Assembly (NCBI GenBank): GCA_007116865.1
Contig: SKHR01000153.1
Location: 1-12,266, forward strand
Origin: Marinospirillum sp.
GTDB taxonomy: Bacteria > Pseudomonadota > Gammaproteobacteria > Pseudomonadales > Halomonadaceae
DNA length: 12,266 bases
Direction of reading: 5' to 3'
The notes under the pieces were generated by a model. It saw only the letters and a program-made list of their open reading frames with translations. It was not told where the DNA came from and did no database searches. Shown here piece by piece: positions 1 through 7,462 of the stretch; the stretch's first letter is position 1, and the number at the start of each line of letters is the position of its first letter. A program made the position numbers and the translations under genes.

Positions 1-338
1 AAGGGTTGCTGGTCTCCATATTCAGCGCGCAGCGATTCTAAAGTATCCACCGTCCAGGAAGGCGTCGAGCGGCGCAACTCACGATCATCGGCACAGAGCA
101 GGGGTTCATCAGCAATCGCCAAACGCAGCATGGTCATGCGCTGATCCGGGCTGGCCCCCGGCGTTGTACGATGAACCGGCTGCTGACAGGGCACCAGGTG
201 GACACGCTGTACGGGCAAACGCTGAGTCAGCTCCAGTGCACTGCGACAGTGACCGTGATGGATGGGATCAAAAGTCCCCCCCATCATCAGCACCAAGCGG
301 GATGCCTGAGCGTTTTGATTACTGGCGGATATGACCAT
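1..338 (-). CDS. nadD: Nicotinate-nucleotide adenylyltransferase, C-terminus cut by window edge
   Basis: NadD transfers AMP from ATP to nicotinate mononucleotide, giving deamido-NAD in cytoplasmic NAD synthesis. The 112 visible residues show the nucleotidyltransferase signature GGTFDPIHHGH (residues 20-30), whose histidines bind ATP phosphates. A family-typical SWTVDTL segment follows at about residues 94-100. The rest of the gene lies left of the window. The chosen start is the ATG at 338. It leaves room for the first beta strand (SRLVLMM) before the signature, whereas the next ATGs fall directly before the signature and would remove that strand. The Shine-Dalgarno site is weak, and the start lies inside the last 20 bases of proA, so translation may depend on ribosomes finishing proA. 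Order proA-nadD on one strand is known from Pseudomonas-like genomes. Identity is secure; the exact start is less so. Confidence 0.93.
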   Translation of the reverse strand, partial: MVISASNQNAQASRLVLMMGGTFDPIHHGHCRSALELTQRLPVQRVHLVPCQQPVHRTTPGASPDQRMTMLRLAIADEPLLCADDRELRRSTPSWTVDTLESLRAEYGDQQP

Positions 339-1575
339 CACCCAACACAATGTACTTTTGTGACGTCAGTCCTTCCAATCCAACCGGACCACGGGCATGA
401 ATCTTATCGGTCGAAATCCCGATTTCCGCACCCAGGCCATATTCAAAGCCATCGGCAAAGCGAGTTGAGGCGTTGACCATCACTGAACTTGAGTCCACTT
501 CACGCAAAAAACGCCGTGCATCGGTCAGATTCTCGGTGATGATGGCATCGGTATGATGCGAGCCATAACGATTGATATGCTCAATCGCATCACTCAGGTT
601 ATCCACCACTCGAATCGCCAAAACCGGTGCCAGATACTCTGTCGTCCAGTCCGAATCTATGGCAGCCGTCATGCCTGGCACCAGCAAACGCGCTCGGGCA
701 CAGCCGCGCATTTCAACCCCAGCAGCCTGCATTTCACTGGCAAAGGTCGGAAGAAAACTGGCCGCCTGAGCCTCATGCACCAACAGAGTTTCCATGGTAT
801 TGCAGGTACCATAGCGATGCGTTTTAGCATTGACCGCCACCGCAAGTGCTTTTTGGGCATCCGCCGCCTGGTCCACATACACATGACAAACGCCATCCAG
901 GTGTTTGATCACCGGGATGCGTGCCTCACGACTGATGCGCTCAATCAACCCCTTGCCACCGCGTGGCACGATCACATCGACCCATTCATCCAGGGTGATC
1001 AAGTGACCCACGGCTTCTCGATCCGTGGTATTGACCACCTGGATGACTTCGGCAGGCAAACCAGCGGCTTCCAAGCCCTGGGCCACACAGGTTGCGATGG
1101 CCTGATTGGAATGAATCGACTCCGACCCGCCACGTAAAATCGCGGCGTTGCCGGATTTCAGACACAGGCTGGCGGCTTCGACAGTCACATTGGGACGAGA
1201 CTCGTAGATGATGCCAATCACCCCCAGAGGGACACGCATTTTACCGATTTGAATACCACTGGGACGATAACTCATGTCGGTGATCGCGCCCACTGGGTCT
1301 GGCAAGCTCGCCACCTGACGCAGGCCTTCGATCATGGCGTCGATACGAGCGGGGGTCAGCTCAAGCCGATCCAGCAATGCCGCATCCAGTTGCCGTGCTG
1401 CACCTAAACGCATGTCTTCAGCATTGGCGGCAATCAAGACTTCACGATTTGCATCCAGTGCCTCAGCCGTGGCCAGCAGTGCCTGGTTTTTGGTCTCAGT
1501 GGTTGCACTAGCCAGCACGCGAGAAGCCGCCCGCGCCTGACGACCTAACTGATGCATGTATTCAGCAATATTCAT
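319..1575 (-). CDS. proA: Gamma-glutamyl phosphate reductase
   Basis: ProA reduces L-glutamyl 5-phosphate to glutamate 5-semialdehyde with NADPH, the second step of proline synthesis in the cytoplasm. From the ATG at 1575 the protein has 418 residues, the normal family size. It belongs to the aldehyde dehydrogenase superfamily. Visible marks are VPLGVIGIIYESRPNV (about 115-130), KSGNAAILRGGSES (about 140-153), PVIKHLDGVCHVYVD (221-235), and the catalytic cysteine 258 in THRYGTCNTMETLL. The C-terminal region has the usual FADGFEYGLGAEIGIST (373-389). The frame stays open for eight more codons to 1599, but the 1575 start matches known N-termini (MNIAEYM). A perfect TATAAT lies about 36 bases upstream. 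The 3' end overlaps nadD by 20 bases. ProB is not adjacent in the visible sequence. Confidence 0.97.
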   Translation of the reverse strand: MNIAEYMHQLGRQARAASRVLASATTETKNQALLATAEALDANREVLIAANAEDMRLGAARQLDAALLDRLELTPARIDAMIEGLRQVASLPDPVGAITDMSYRPSGIQIGKMRVPLGVIGIIYESRPNVTVEAASLCLKSGNAAILRGGSESIHSNQAIATCVAQGLEAAGLPAEVIQVVNTTDREAVGHLITLDEWVDVIVPRGGKGLIERISREARIPVIKHLDGVCHVYVDQAADAQKALAVAVNAKTHRYGTCNTMETLLVHEAQAASFLPTFASEMQAAGVEMRGCARARLLVPGMTAAIDSDWTTEYLAPVLAIRVVDNLSDAIEHINRYGSHHTDAIITENLTDARRFLREVDSSSVMVNASTRFADGFEYGLGAEIGISTDKIHARGPVGLEGLTSQKYIVLGDGHIRQ

Positions 1576-1610
1576 TCTTTTTCGCCCAGTTTTACCCAAA
1601 AAGCGCTCTT

Positions 1611-1616
1611 ATTATA
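1611..1616 (-). promoter_or_regulatory. Probable -10 box of the proA-nadD promoter
   Basis: Read on the minus strand this is a perfect TATAAT, about 36 bases before the proA ATG. No good -35 hexamer lies 16-18 bases upstream; the best stretch is G-rich (TGGGGT), so an activator or a weak promoter is possible. It sits in the 141-base gap (1576-1716) between divergent proA and the GGDEF-like pair. For the plus-strand pair the best hint in the gap is TTGACT at 1660-1665, but no convincing -10 follows it at normal spacing. Confidence 0.5.
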
Positions 1617-1716
1617 CGCAGCCTAAGCGCCGAACCCCAGCATTTGTTGATCAGGCTGTTTGACTTTGGGTTTGAATCGTTTCAGAGTATTTCCACTCTG
1701 CCTGTCCGAGAGCCTC

Positions 1717-2610
1717 ATGCCAACTTCTTTTCGATCAAATGCCTGCTTAGAGTGGTTTGCTGCGCTTTGCACCAGCCTGTTATTTATCAGCTACGGCTTT
1801 CATGGCCAGTGGTTGCTGTCGATCCTTTACGCACTGATTGCAGGCTTGTTTGGATTGGCGACCATCAAGCAGGATCTGATCAGTGTTCGCCGGGCTATAC
1901 GCCTGACGAACCTGTTGCTCCTGACTCTGGCGAGCCTGATCGGCTTGCTGGCATACGGGTTATCTCATCACACTCACTGTTTTATCATGCTGAGTGTCTA
2001 TCTGACCTACGCTTGCCTGGTTTTCTGGTGTCTTCCATTTCGTATTGCCATCTTTTTTGTTGGATTGTTCAGTGTGGCGCTGACGCTGCTGACCTTCTGG
2101 ATCCAGCCAACAATGGGTCACCTGTTGTTTTGGCTGGTTTTTCTGGCGGCAACACTGCTGGCAGGCTGGCAAAGTCTGCATCTCTATCGCGGTGGTTATT
2201 ACCTTCATTCCTACCTGCTAAAAGACTATCGCACTCAACTGCCCAACCAGCGCAAACTAGAAGCTGACCTTGACCACGCACTGAAGCGTGGTCAACGCGA
2301 AAAAACCCTGGTTGCGTTAAGCTGTGTGGAACAGCGTCAAGTGCCTTTCAGTCGCTCTGATATCCAAATGATTCAACAACACCTGGAAGGCTTTGATCAG
2401 CTCTACTGCTTATCACCAACCCGGCTATGCCTGATGTTTCCTTTAGGTGAAGCAGGACAACTGGGTGAGCGTATTGATTCGTTTAAGCAGCTTCTGCCTG
2501 GCTTAAGTTTCAGCCAGCAGCTTTGTCAGCCGGAAATGAGCATCAGTCAAATGATCCAACACGCCAGCCAGTTGCATGCATCACCGATCCAACCGGGGGA
2601 AGCGGCATGA
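1717..2610 (+). CDS. Six-helix membrane protein with degenerate GGDEF domain (first of pair)
   Basis: This 297-residue protein has about six hydrophobic helices (roughly residues 10-28, 32-50, 64-82, 88-107, 108-127, 135-152), then a cytoplasmic domain resembling a shortened GGDEF domain. DYRTQLPNQRKLEADLDHAL (170-189) matches the family's entry motif DxLTGLPNRR. DQLYCLSPTRLCLMFP (227-242) aligns without gaps to DLVARYGGDEFVVLLP, so the GGDEF signature itself has become SPTRL (233-237). The RxxD inhibitory site is also lost (EGFD, 224-227). It should therefore make no cyclic di-GMP. The start is the ATG at 1717, since a longer frame would need a TTG at 1660. It is translationally coupled to the next gene by an ATGA overlap. 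No specific function can be assigned; a sensory or scaffold role is inferred. Confidence 0.75.
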   Translation: MPTSFRSNACLEWFAALCTSLLFISYGFHGQWLLSILYALIAGLFGLATIKQDLISVRRAIRLTNLLLLTLASLIGLLAYGLSHHTHCFIMLSVYLTYACLVFWCLPFRIAIFFVGLFSVALTLLTFWIQPTMGHLLFWLVFLAATLLAGWQSLHLYRGGYYLHSYLLKDYRTQLPNQRKLEADLDHALKRGQREKTLVALSCVEQRQVPFSRSDIQMIQQHLEGFDQLYCLSPTRLCLMFPLGEAGQLGERIDSFKQLLPGLSFSQQLCQPEMSISQMIQHASQLHASPIQPGEAA

Positions 2611-3575
2611 AACGCTTTTTAAGCCAACCACTTAAACAAATGCGTGTCCTGACCTACCTGATCATTGCTTTGCTGTTGGCCGCACTGGGCTACCAGGCCT
2701 ATCGATATGGCTACTACAACGCATTGATTTTACCTGCTCTACTGACTCCATTATTTTTAGTCCTGGCCTGGTTATGCTGGCTAGTAGAGCCAAAGCGTGG
2801 CAACAACCCGATTGCCATGATCGCCGTGACCGCACTCACAATCCTGGTGGTTTTTCAACCAACGACTGCCGCTGGATTTAACTATTGGCTTTGGCTGGGC
2901 TTGGCACTGCCATTACTGGTTTTTTTGCTCTTACCTACACGTTTTGGAGTGGCGCTGCTCTTGGCCGCACTGCCCTTGTTGCTACTGCTCAGAGGCCAAG
3001 CTCTCACGCCACTGCAACAATGGCTTTATCTCAATCACTACCTGTTGATCCTGGTGGTCAGCTGGCTGTTTCAACGTGAGTACCTGCGACGTGAGCAAAA
3101 CCTTGAAGCCGAGGCCGGAAGAGACTGGGCAACCGGGCTGCCCAACTGGCATGGACTGCAACTAAAACTGAAAACAGAGGTCAGTCGAGCTCACTTCACA
3201 CGCAAGCCCCTGGCCTGCCTGGTAATCAGACTGCCACAGGCAGAGTTGCTGACTCAGGTGATGGGAAAAGACAAGGGCGAAGACTTTATTACGCATGCGT
3301 ACCAGACCGCACTCAACAATGGACGCACAGGTGATGAGGTCTATCTGGTTGACCATCAAACCCTGGTCATGCTGCTGCCAAACACCAGTGCAAATGGCGC
3401 ACTGGTCGCGAAAGAGCGCCTGCACCTGGCACTGGTTGAAAACCTGTTTTGTGAACTGGCACCCCTAGAGGTTCACCTTAAGAGCCTGGCGCTGGGGGTA
3501 GAAGAAAACGCGCAGACGTTTGAGCAACGCCTGCTGGACGCTCAGAGAACCCCAAGTCCAGCTTTAGCGGACTAG
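2607..3575 (+). CDS. Membrane protein with degenerate GGDEF domain keeping an RxxD site (second of pair)
   Basis: This 322-residue protein has an N-terminal membrane block (helices at roughly 13-31, 38-60, 68-84, 92-109, 112-128, 138-155), a short charged linker (QREYLRREQNLEAEAGRD) and a GGDEF-like domain. TGLPNWHGLQLKL (176-188) is the family entry motif. DEVYLVDHQTLVMLLP (243-258) aligns without gaps to DLVARYGGDEFVVLLP, so the signature is replaced by DHQTL (249-253). RTGD (240-243) stands exactly where the RxxD inhibitory c-di-GMP site sits, five residues before the signature. Catalysis is unlikely, but c-di-GMP binding is possible, as in PelD-type degenerate domains (inference). The start is the ATG at 2607, preceded by a strong GGGGGA site at 2595-2600 and sharing ATGA with the stop of the first gene. 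The shared architecture suggests the two arose by duplication. Confidence 0.78.
   Translation: MKRFLSQPLKQMRVLTYLIIALLLAALGYQAYRYGYYNALILPALLTPLFLVLAWLCWLVEPKRGNNPIAMIAVTALTILVVFQPTTAAGFNYWLWLGLALPLLVFLLLPTRFGVALLLAALPLLLLLRGQALTPLQQWLYLNHYLLILVVSWLFQREYLRREQNLEAEAGRDWATGLPNWHGLQLKLKTEVSRAHFTRKPLACLVIRLPQAELLTQVMGKDKGEDFITHAYQTALNNGRTGDEVYLVDHQTLVMLLPNTSANGALVAKERLHLALVENLFCELAPLEVHLKSLALGVEENAQTFEQRLLDAQRTPSPALAD
3555..3573. terminator. Small hairpin at the convergent GGDEF-like/ubiX junction
   Basis: AGTCC (3555-3559) pairs with GGACT (3569-3573), with an inner GC/GC pair around a TTTA loop and one bulged A. It overlaps the stop of the plus-strand gene and lies 6 bases past the ubiX stop, so it could serve both strands. 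No U-run follows on either strand, so intrinsic termination here is weak or unproven. Confidence 0.3.
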
Positions 3576-3579
3576 GGCG

Positions 3580-4215
3580 TTAATCCGGATCAACACCCCA
3601 GCGCGGCACCAGCGCCTGGGGCAGTCCCAGATGATCCAGCACGCGCGCGACCACAAAATCAATCATCGCCTCCACACTGTCCGGATGATGATAAAAACCC
3701 GGTGATGCGGGCATGATGGTGGCACCCATCTGACTGAGCTTGAGCATGTTTTCCAGATGCACCTGGTGCAGAGGCATTTCTCGCACAACCAGGATCAACT
3801 GACGCCTTTCTTTCAGCGCAACATCACCAGCCCGCTCAATCAGGTTATCACTGGCACCCCGTGCCAGCGCTGACAGAGTGCCGCCCGAGCAGGGGCATAC
3901 CACCATGCTGGAAGCGGCCCCCGAACCCGATGCCGGTGGGGCAAACCAGTCTTCACGCGCATAGACATTGAGCTGATCCGGCGCGTGAGGATAAATGCCT
4001 GCCAGCGCTTCGGCTAATTTGGCTGGCTGAGCCGGCAGTTTATAGGGGGTTTCGGTGGCGATCACCAGATGCGCTGCCTTGGAAATCAACAAATCCACCT
4101 GACACTGGGCTTGCAGCAAACAATCCAGCAGGCGCAATCCATATTGCACCCCGGATGCCCCCGTCAGCGCCAGGGTAACGCGTTTTCTGGATTCAGTCGC
4201 GGGTTGATCAACCAT
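3580..4215 (-). CDS. ubiX: Flavin prenyltransferase UbiX
   Basis: UbiX attaches a dimethylallyl group to FMN, making the prenylated flavin used by the UbiD decarboxylase in ubiquinone synthesis. The 211 residues match the family in length and motifs: TGASG at 18-22 for flavin phosphate binding, PASGSG at 94-99, CPCSGGTLSALA at 107-118, DNLIERAGDVALKERR at 123-138, and RE-PL at 145-149 with PGFYHHP at 172-178 near the prenyl-phosphate site. The ATG at 4215 has a strong GGGAGG site six bases upstream (4222-4227 on the minus strand). The start overlaps the end of mpl by 8 bases, so the two are co-transcribed and probably translationally coupled. This mpl-ubiX pairing is common in gammaproteobacteria although the pathways are unrelated. 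ubiD is not in the window. Confidence 0.96.
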   Translation of the reverse strand: MVDQPATESRKRVTLALTGASGVQYGLRLLDCLLQAQCQVDLLISKAAHLVIATETPYKLPAQPAKLAEALAGIYPHAPDQLNVYAREDWFAPPASGSGAASSMVVCPCSGGTLSALARGASDNLIERAGDVALKERRQLILVVREMPLHQVHLENMLKLSQMGATIMPASPGFYHHPDSVEAMIDFVVARVLDHLGLPQALVPRWGVDPD

Positions 4216-5602
4216 GCCCTACCTCCCACTTGTGTTTGAGTGCCGTCAACAGGCGTTGATGCAAACCGGCAAAGTGACCATTGCTCATCAGCACCAGCTG
4301 ATCACCCGGTTGGGCTTCCTGAACCAAATGCTGGATCAGGCGTTCATCGTCATTAAATACCTGCCCAACACCCAGGCTCTGGGGTGACCATTCCAGGGTC
4401 TCGCCCTGATACCAGTAGACCTGATCTGCCTGGCTCACCGACTGAGCCAGATCCGCCTGCAAGGTGCCCAGGCGCATAGTGTTGGAACGTGGTTCGATCA
4501 CTGCGATCAAACGCCCTGAGCAGCCAGGACGTGCGCCATCCAGAGTTGATGCGATGGCCGTCGGATGATGGGCAAAATCATCGTAAATCGTGATCTCCGC
4601 CACCTGCCCGATCACTTCCATGCGACGACGCACGCTCTGAAAACCTGACAGGCAATCCAGCAGCACTTGAGGCCGCACCCCGGCATGACGCGCAGCCGCC
4701 AAGGCCGCCAGGGCGTTGGCAACATTATGGCGTCCGCTCAAAGACCAGTTGACCTCCCCCAGGGGCACCCCGGCATAAGCCACCTGAAAACGCCGACTAT
4801 CCGCGCTGATATCATAAGCACACCAGCCATCGGGGCCAGGCTGCTGATCTGACAACAAACGGAACGCCTCCTGCTCACTCCAGCAGCCCTGATCCAGCAC
4901 CGCCTCAATGGAGGCCACTGCGGCAGGGTAAATGACCTTGCCCTGAGCGGGTAACAAACGCATCAAGTGATGGAACTGACGCTGTATCGCTGCCAGATCA
5001 GGAAAAATATCGGCATGATCAAATTCAAGGTTATTGATGATCAGCGTGCGTGGGGCGTAGTGCACAAACTTGGAGCGTTTATCGAAAAAGGCGGTGTCAT
5101 ATTCATCCGCTTCAATCACAAAAAAAGGGGTACTGCCCAAACGCGCCGAAACGCCGAAGTTACTCGGCACCCCACCAATCAAAAAGCCAGGTGCCAGACC
5201 TGCCTGGGTTAAAATCCAGGCCAGCAGGCTGGAAGTGGTGGTTTTTCCATGGGTGCCCGACACGGCCAGCACCCAGCGCCCCGGCTGACCATCTCTAGGT
5301 CGCAGACAAAACTCATTCAACCACTGCGGCCCGGAAGTGTAGGGAAGCGATGAAGACAGCAACGCTTCAACACAGGGAAACCCCCGACGCATGACATTGC
5401 CAACGATCACCAGATCCGGCTTAAAGCTGGCCGGGTCATAATCAAATCCCTCATGCCAGCGTATCCCCGCCGCTTCTAGTTGTTCTTTCATCGGTGAATA
5501 CACGGCACGATCGGAACCAGTGACCTGATGCCCCATTTCAACCGCTAACTGTGCCAGTGACCCCATGAAGGTGCCACCAATTCCCAAAAAGTGCAGGTAC
5601 AT
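4208..5602 (-). CDS. mpl: UDP-N-acetylmuramate:L-alanyl-gamma-D-glutamyl-meso-diaminopimelate ligase
   Basis: Mpl joins recycled murein tripeptide to UDP-N-acetylmuramate in an ATP-dependent reaction, returning cell-wall peptide to peptidoglycan synthesis in the cytoplasm. The 464 residues show the Mur ligase plan. The N-terminal Rossmann domain has LGIGGTFMGSLA at 6-17. The central ATPase has P-loop GTHGKTTT at 116-123 and the Mpl-typical EADEYDTAFFDKRSKF at 164-179, where MurC differs. The C-terminal domain has GRHNVANALAA at 290-300 and DDFAHHPTA at 341-349. The length and EADEYDTAFF favour Mpl over MurC. The ATG at 5602 has a modest TAGGA site upstream. It heads the mpl-ubiX operon and is divergent from the phosphofructokinase gene. 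AmpG, which imports the muropeptides whose tripeptide Mpl reuses, is also in the window, about 5.7 kb away. Confidence 0.97.
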   Translation of the reverse strand: MYLHFLGIGGTFMGSLAQLAVEMGHQVTGSDRAVYSPMKEQLEAAGIRWHEGFDYDPASFKPDLVIVGNVMRRGFPCVEALLSSSLPYTSGPQWLNEFCLRPRDGQPGRWVLAVSGTHGKTTTSSLLAWILTQAGLAPGFLIGGVPSNFGVSARLGSTPFFVIEADEYDTAFFDKRSKFVHYAPRTLIINNLEFDHADIFPDLAAIQRQFHHLMRLLPAQGKVIYPAAVASIEAVLDQGCWSEQEAFRLLSDQQPGPDGWCAYDISADSRRFQVAYAGVPLGEVNWSLSGRHNVANALAALAAARHAGVRPQVLLDCLSGFQSVRRRMEVIGQVAEITIYDDFAHHPTAIASTLDGARPGCSGRLIAVIEPRSNTMRLGTLQADLAQSVSQADQVYWYQGETLEWSPQSLGVGQVFNDDERLIQHLVQEAQPGDQLVLMSNGHFAGLHQRLLTALKHKWEVGHG

Positions 5603-5640
5603 CGATTGATCCTATGGTAAAACCCTGTGTCTTGGCGCCC

Positions 5641-5668
5641 AGTTTAAACCATCCACTTGTCGAGGCAA
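5641..5668 (-). promoter_or_regulatory. Candidate mpl-ubiX promoter
   Basis: On the minus strand TTGCCT (5668-5663) and TAAACT (5646-5641) are separated by 16 bases. Each matches the sigma-70 consensus at four of six positions. The -10 box lies about 38 bases before the mpl ATG, in the 176-base gap shared with the divergent phosphofructokinase gene. Confidence 0.4.
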
Positions 5669-5724
5669 TCACCAAAACCATCCCTCCCCACTGCAAAGGT
5701 CGTGCAGCCAGCCGGACAATCCGT

Positions 5725-5730
5725 TAAAAT
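5725..5730 (+). promoter_or_regulatory. Candidate -10 box for the phosphofructokinase gene
   Basis: TAAAAT matches the -10 consensus at five of six positions and lies 48 bases before the start codon. No fair -35 hexamer is seen at 16-18 bases upstream, so this is tentative. Confidence 0.3.
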
Positions 5731-5778
5731 GGTTGGTTTTTACGCCCCCACTCATGAACTTCAGGAGCAGGATTCACC

Positions 5779-7038
5779 ATGGCGAAATTGAACGCCTTTT
5801 ATGCCCAGTCCGGCGGTGTGACCGCTGTCATCAATGCCAGTGCCTGCGGGGTGATTGAAACCGCCCGCCAGCACAGTGATCAAATCGGAAAGGTTTATGC
5901 AGGACGCAATGGCATACTCGGCGCCCTCACTGAAGAACTGATTGATACCAGCCTGCTCACCGCTGAAACCGTAGCCCAGCTTCGCCATACACCCGGCGGC
6001 GCCTTCGGCTCCTGTCGTTACAAGCTGAAAGACATCGACACCCACCGCTCCCAGTACGAACGCCTGATTGAGGTGTTCAAAGCCCATGACATCGGCTACT
6101 TCTTCTACAATGGCGGCAACGACTCTGCCGACACCTGCCTGAAGGTTGCCCAACTGGCAGAAACCCTCGGTTATCCTTTAAAGGCCGTGCATATTCCCAA
6201 AACAGTGGATAACGACCTGCCGGTGACCGACAACTGCCCCGGCTTTGGTTCTGTTGCCAAGTACATTGCTGTCTCTACCCAGGAAGCCGCGCTGGACATC
6301 GAATCCATGTGCGCCACCTCCACCAAGGTGTTCATCCTTGAAGTCATGGGGCGTCATGCTGGCTGGATCGCTGCCGCTGGCGGCCTGGCAGGACAAGGCG
6401 AAGGAGAGCCACCACACCTGATCATCTTCCCGGAAATTCCCTTCGATCGCGGCACCATCATGGCTCGCGTGGATGACTGCGTGAAACGCTATGGTTACTG
6501 CGTGATCGTGGTTTCTGAAGGGGCGCGTTATGCCGACGGCACCTTCCTCGCTGATGCCGGCACCACCGATGCCTTTGGACACAAGCAGCTGGGCGGTGTA
6601 GCACCTACCCTGGCAGGCATGATCAAACAGGATCTGGGTTACAAATACCACTGGGCCGTGGCCGACTACCTGCAGCGCTCCGCTCGCCATCTGGCCTCCG
6701 CCACCGATGTTGCCCAGGCCTACGCGGTCGGAGAAGCCGCAGTCAAACTCGCGCTGGAAGGCAAAAACTCGGTCATGCCGACCATTGTTCGCAGCAGCGA
6801 TACGCCCTACCGCTGGGAAATCGGCGAAGCACCACTATCGGCAATCGCCAACGTTGAAAAGTTCATGCCACGCGACTACATCACACCCGATGGCTTTGGC
6901 ATCAGCGCGCTGGGACGCCAGTACCTGGCCCCACTGATCCAAGGGGAAGACGCGCCGCCCTACATTGATGGCATGCCCCACTATGTTCGCTTGCAACATA
7001 GTCTGGTCAGCAAAAAACTGCCTGAATTCCAGCCTTGA
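5779..7038 (+). CDS. pfp: Pyrophosphate-dependent 6-phosphofructokinase
   Basis: This enzyme should phosphorylate fructose 6-phosphate with PPi instead of ATP, a reversible step serving both glycolysis and gluconeogenesis. At 419 residues it is longer than the roughly 320-residue bacterial ATP enzyme. The phosphoryl-donor loop reads GGNDS (112-116), and the next active-site motif is PKTVDND (140-146). In ATP enzymes these are GGDGS and PGTIDND. Aspartate in place of the second-loop glycine (D115), and lysine in place of glycine (K141), are the accepted marks of PPi use. Asparagine in place of the first aspartate (N114) is a known variant of some longer families. MGRHAGW (190-196) is the substrate-binding motif. 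Ribosome binding is supported by AGGA six bases before the ATG. The gene stands alone between divergent mpl and convergent acpS. Donor choice is inferred from residues. Confidence 0.92.
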   Translation: MAKLNAFYAQSGGVTAVINASACGVIETARQHSDQIGKVYAGRNGILGALTEELIDTSLLTAETVAQLRHTPGGAFGSCRYKLKDIDTHRSQYERLIEVFKAHDIGYFFYNGGNDSADTCLKVAQLAETLGYPLKAVHIPKTVDNDLPVTDNCPGFGSVAKYIAVSTQEAALDIESMCATSTKVFILEVMGRHAGWIAAAGGLAGQGEGEPPHLIIFPEIPFDRGTIMARVDDCVKRYGYCVIVVSEGARYADGTFLADAGTTDAFGHKQLGGVAPTLAGMIKQDLGYKYHWAVADYLQRSARHLASATDVAQAYAVGEAAVKLALEGKNSVMPTIVRSSDTPYRWEIGEAPLSAIANVEKFMPRDYITPDGFGISALGRQYLAPLIQGEDAPPYIDGMPHYVRLQHSLVSKKLPEFQP

Positions 7039-7043
7039 TTAAG

Positions 7044-7083
7044 AAGGCCCACCGCCGCCTGTGAAAAAGCGGTGCTGGGCCTT
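7044..7083. terminator. Hairpin between convergent phosphofructokinase and acpS genes
   Basis: AAGGCCCA (7044-7051) is complementary to TGGGCCTT (7076-7083), and CCGC (7052-7055) to GCGG (7069-7072), with a small bulge and an A-rich loop. It starts 6 bases after the phosphofructokinase stop, and its right arm touches the acpS stop codon (7083-7085). It is the best hairpin in the window and could act on both strands, but no long U-run follows on either. Confidence 0.5.
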
Positions 7084-7460
7084 CAGCCTTCTAAAACCAC
7101 CAGCGCAAGTGCATAGGCGCGCTCATCCGAGAGCGACAGATGAATTTGCTGCACGCCTTTTTGCGCCGCCAGCTCCGCCGCCCGCCCACTCAACTGTAGA
7201 TGGGGCTTGCCTAACGCGTCCTTCTCAACACTGATCTGTGACCAGGCCAGTCCATCGCGCAGGCCTGTGCCGAGGGCTTTCAGAAATGCCTCTTTGGCAG
7301 CAAAACGCTTGGCTAAAAAGGCGGCAGGCTGAGCGATGGACGCACAGTGCGATCGCTCGGCGTCACTGAGCAGGCGGGTGAGTGCCCGCTCACCCTGGCG
7401 CTCTAGCAGGCCAGCGAAACGGGCGATTTCAGCAAGATCTGTCCCGATACCCAGGATCAC
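7083..7460 (-). CDS. acpS: Holo-[acyl-carrier-protein] synthase
   Basis: AcpS moves the 4'-phosphopantetheine arm of CoA onto a serine of apo-ACP, activating it for fatty acid synthesis in the cytoplasm. The 125 residues fit the family. GIGTDLAEI (4-12) carries the Mg-binding aspartate 8, KRFAAKEAFLKALGTG (51-66) carries glutamate 57, and HLSLSDERAYALA (107-119) closes the fold. The start is a GTG at 7460, two bases after the yajQ stop; no ATG gives a complete N-terminus, because the first motif begins at residue 4. The ribosome site is weak, so translation probably depends on coupling to yajQ. In many gammaproteobacteria acpS follows pdxJ; here it is paired with yajQ. Confidence 0.96.
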   Translation of the reverse strand: MILGIGTDLAEIARFAGLLERQGERALTRLLSDAERSHCASIAQPAAFLAKRFAAKEAFLKALGTGLRDGLAWSQISVEKDALGKPHLQLSGRAAELAAQKGVQQIHLSLSDERAYALALVVLEG

Positions 7461-7462
7461 GC

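Noticed and set aside
553..1137. A 194-codon open frame on the plus strand.
   Set aside because: It lies entirely antisense to proA, has no family features and low-complexity His/Arg-rich composition typical of shadow frames.
1644..2267. A 207-codon open frame on the plus strand.
   Set aside because: It overlaps the first GGDEF-like gene in another frame, whose membrane helices and GGDEF alignment are clearly real.
3330..3341. The GDEV stretch in the second GGDEF-like protein read as a surviving GGDEF signature.
   Set aside because: Gap-free alignment around it (DEVYLVDHQTLVMLLP with DLVARYGGDEFVVLLP) shows GDEV lies at the RxxD position and the true signature position reads DHQTL.
5761..6690. 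Two long open frames (130 and 170 codons) on the minus strand.
   Set aside because: Both are antisense shadows of the phosphofructokinase gene, whose active-site motifs are intact.
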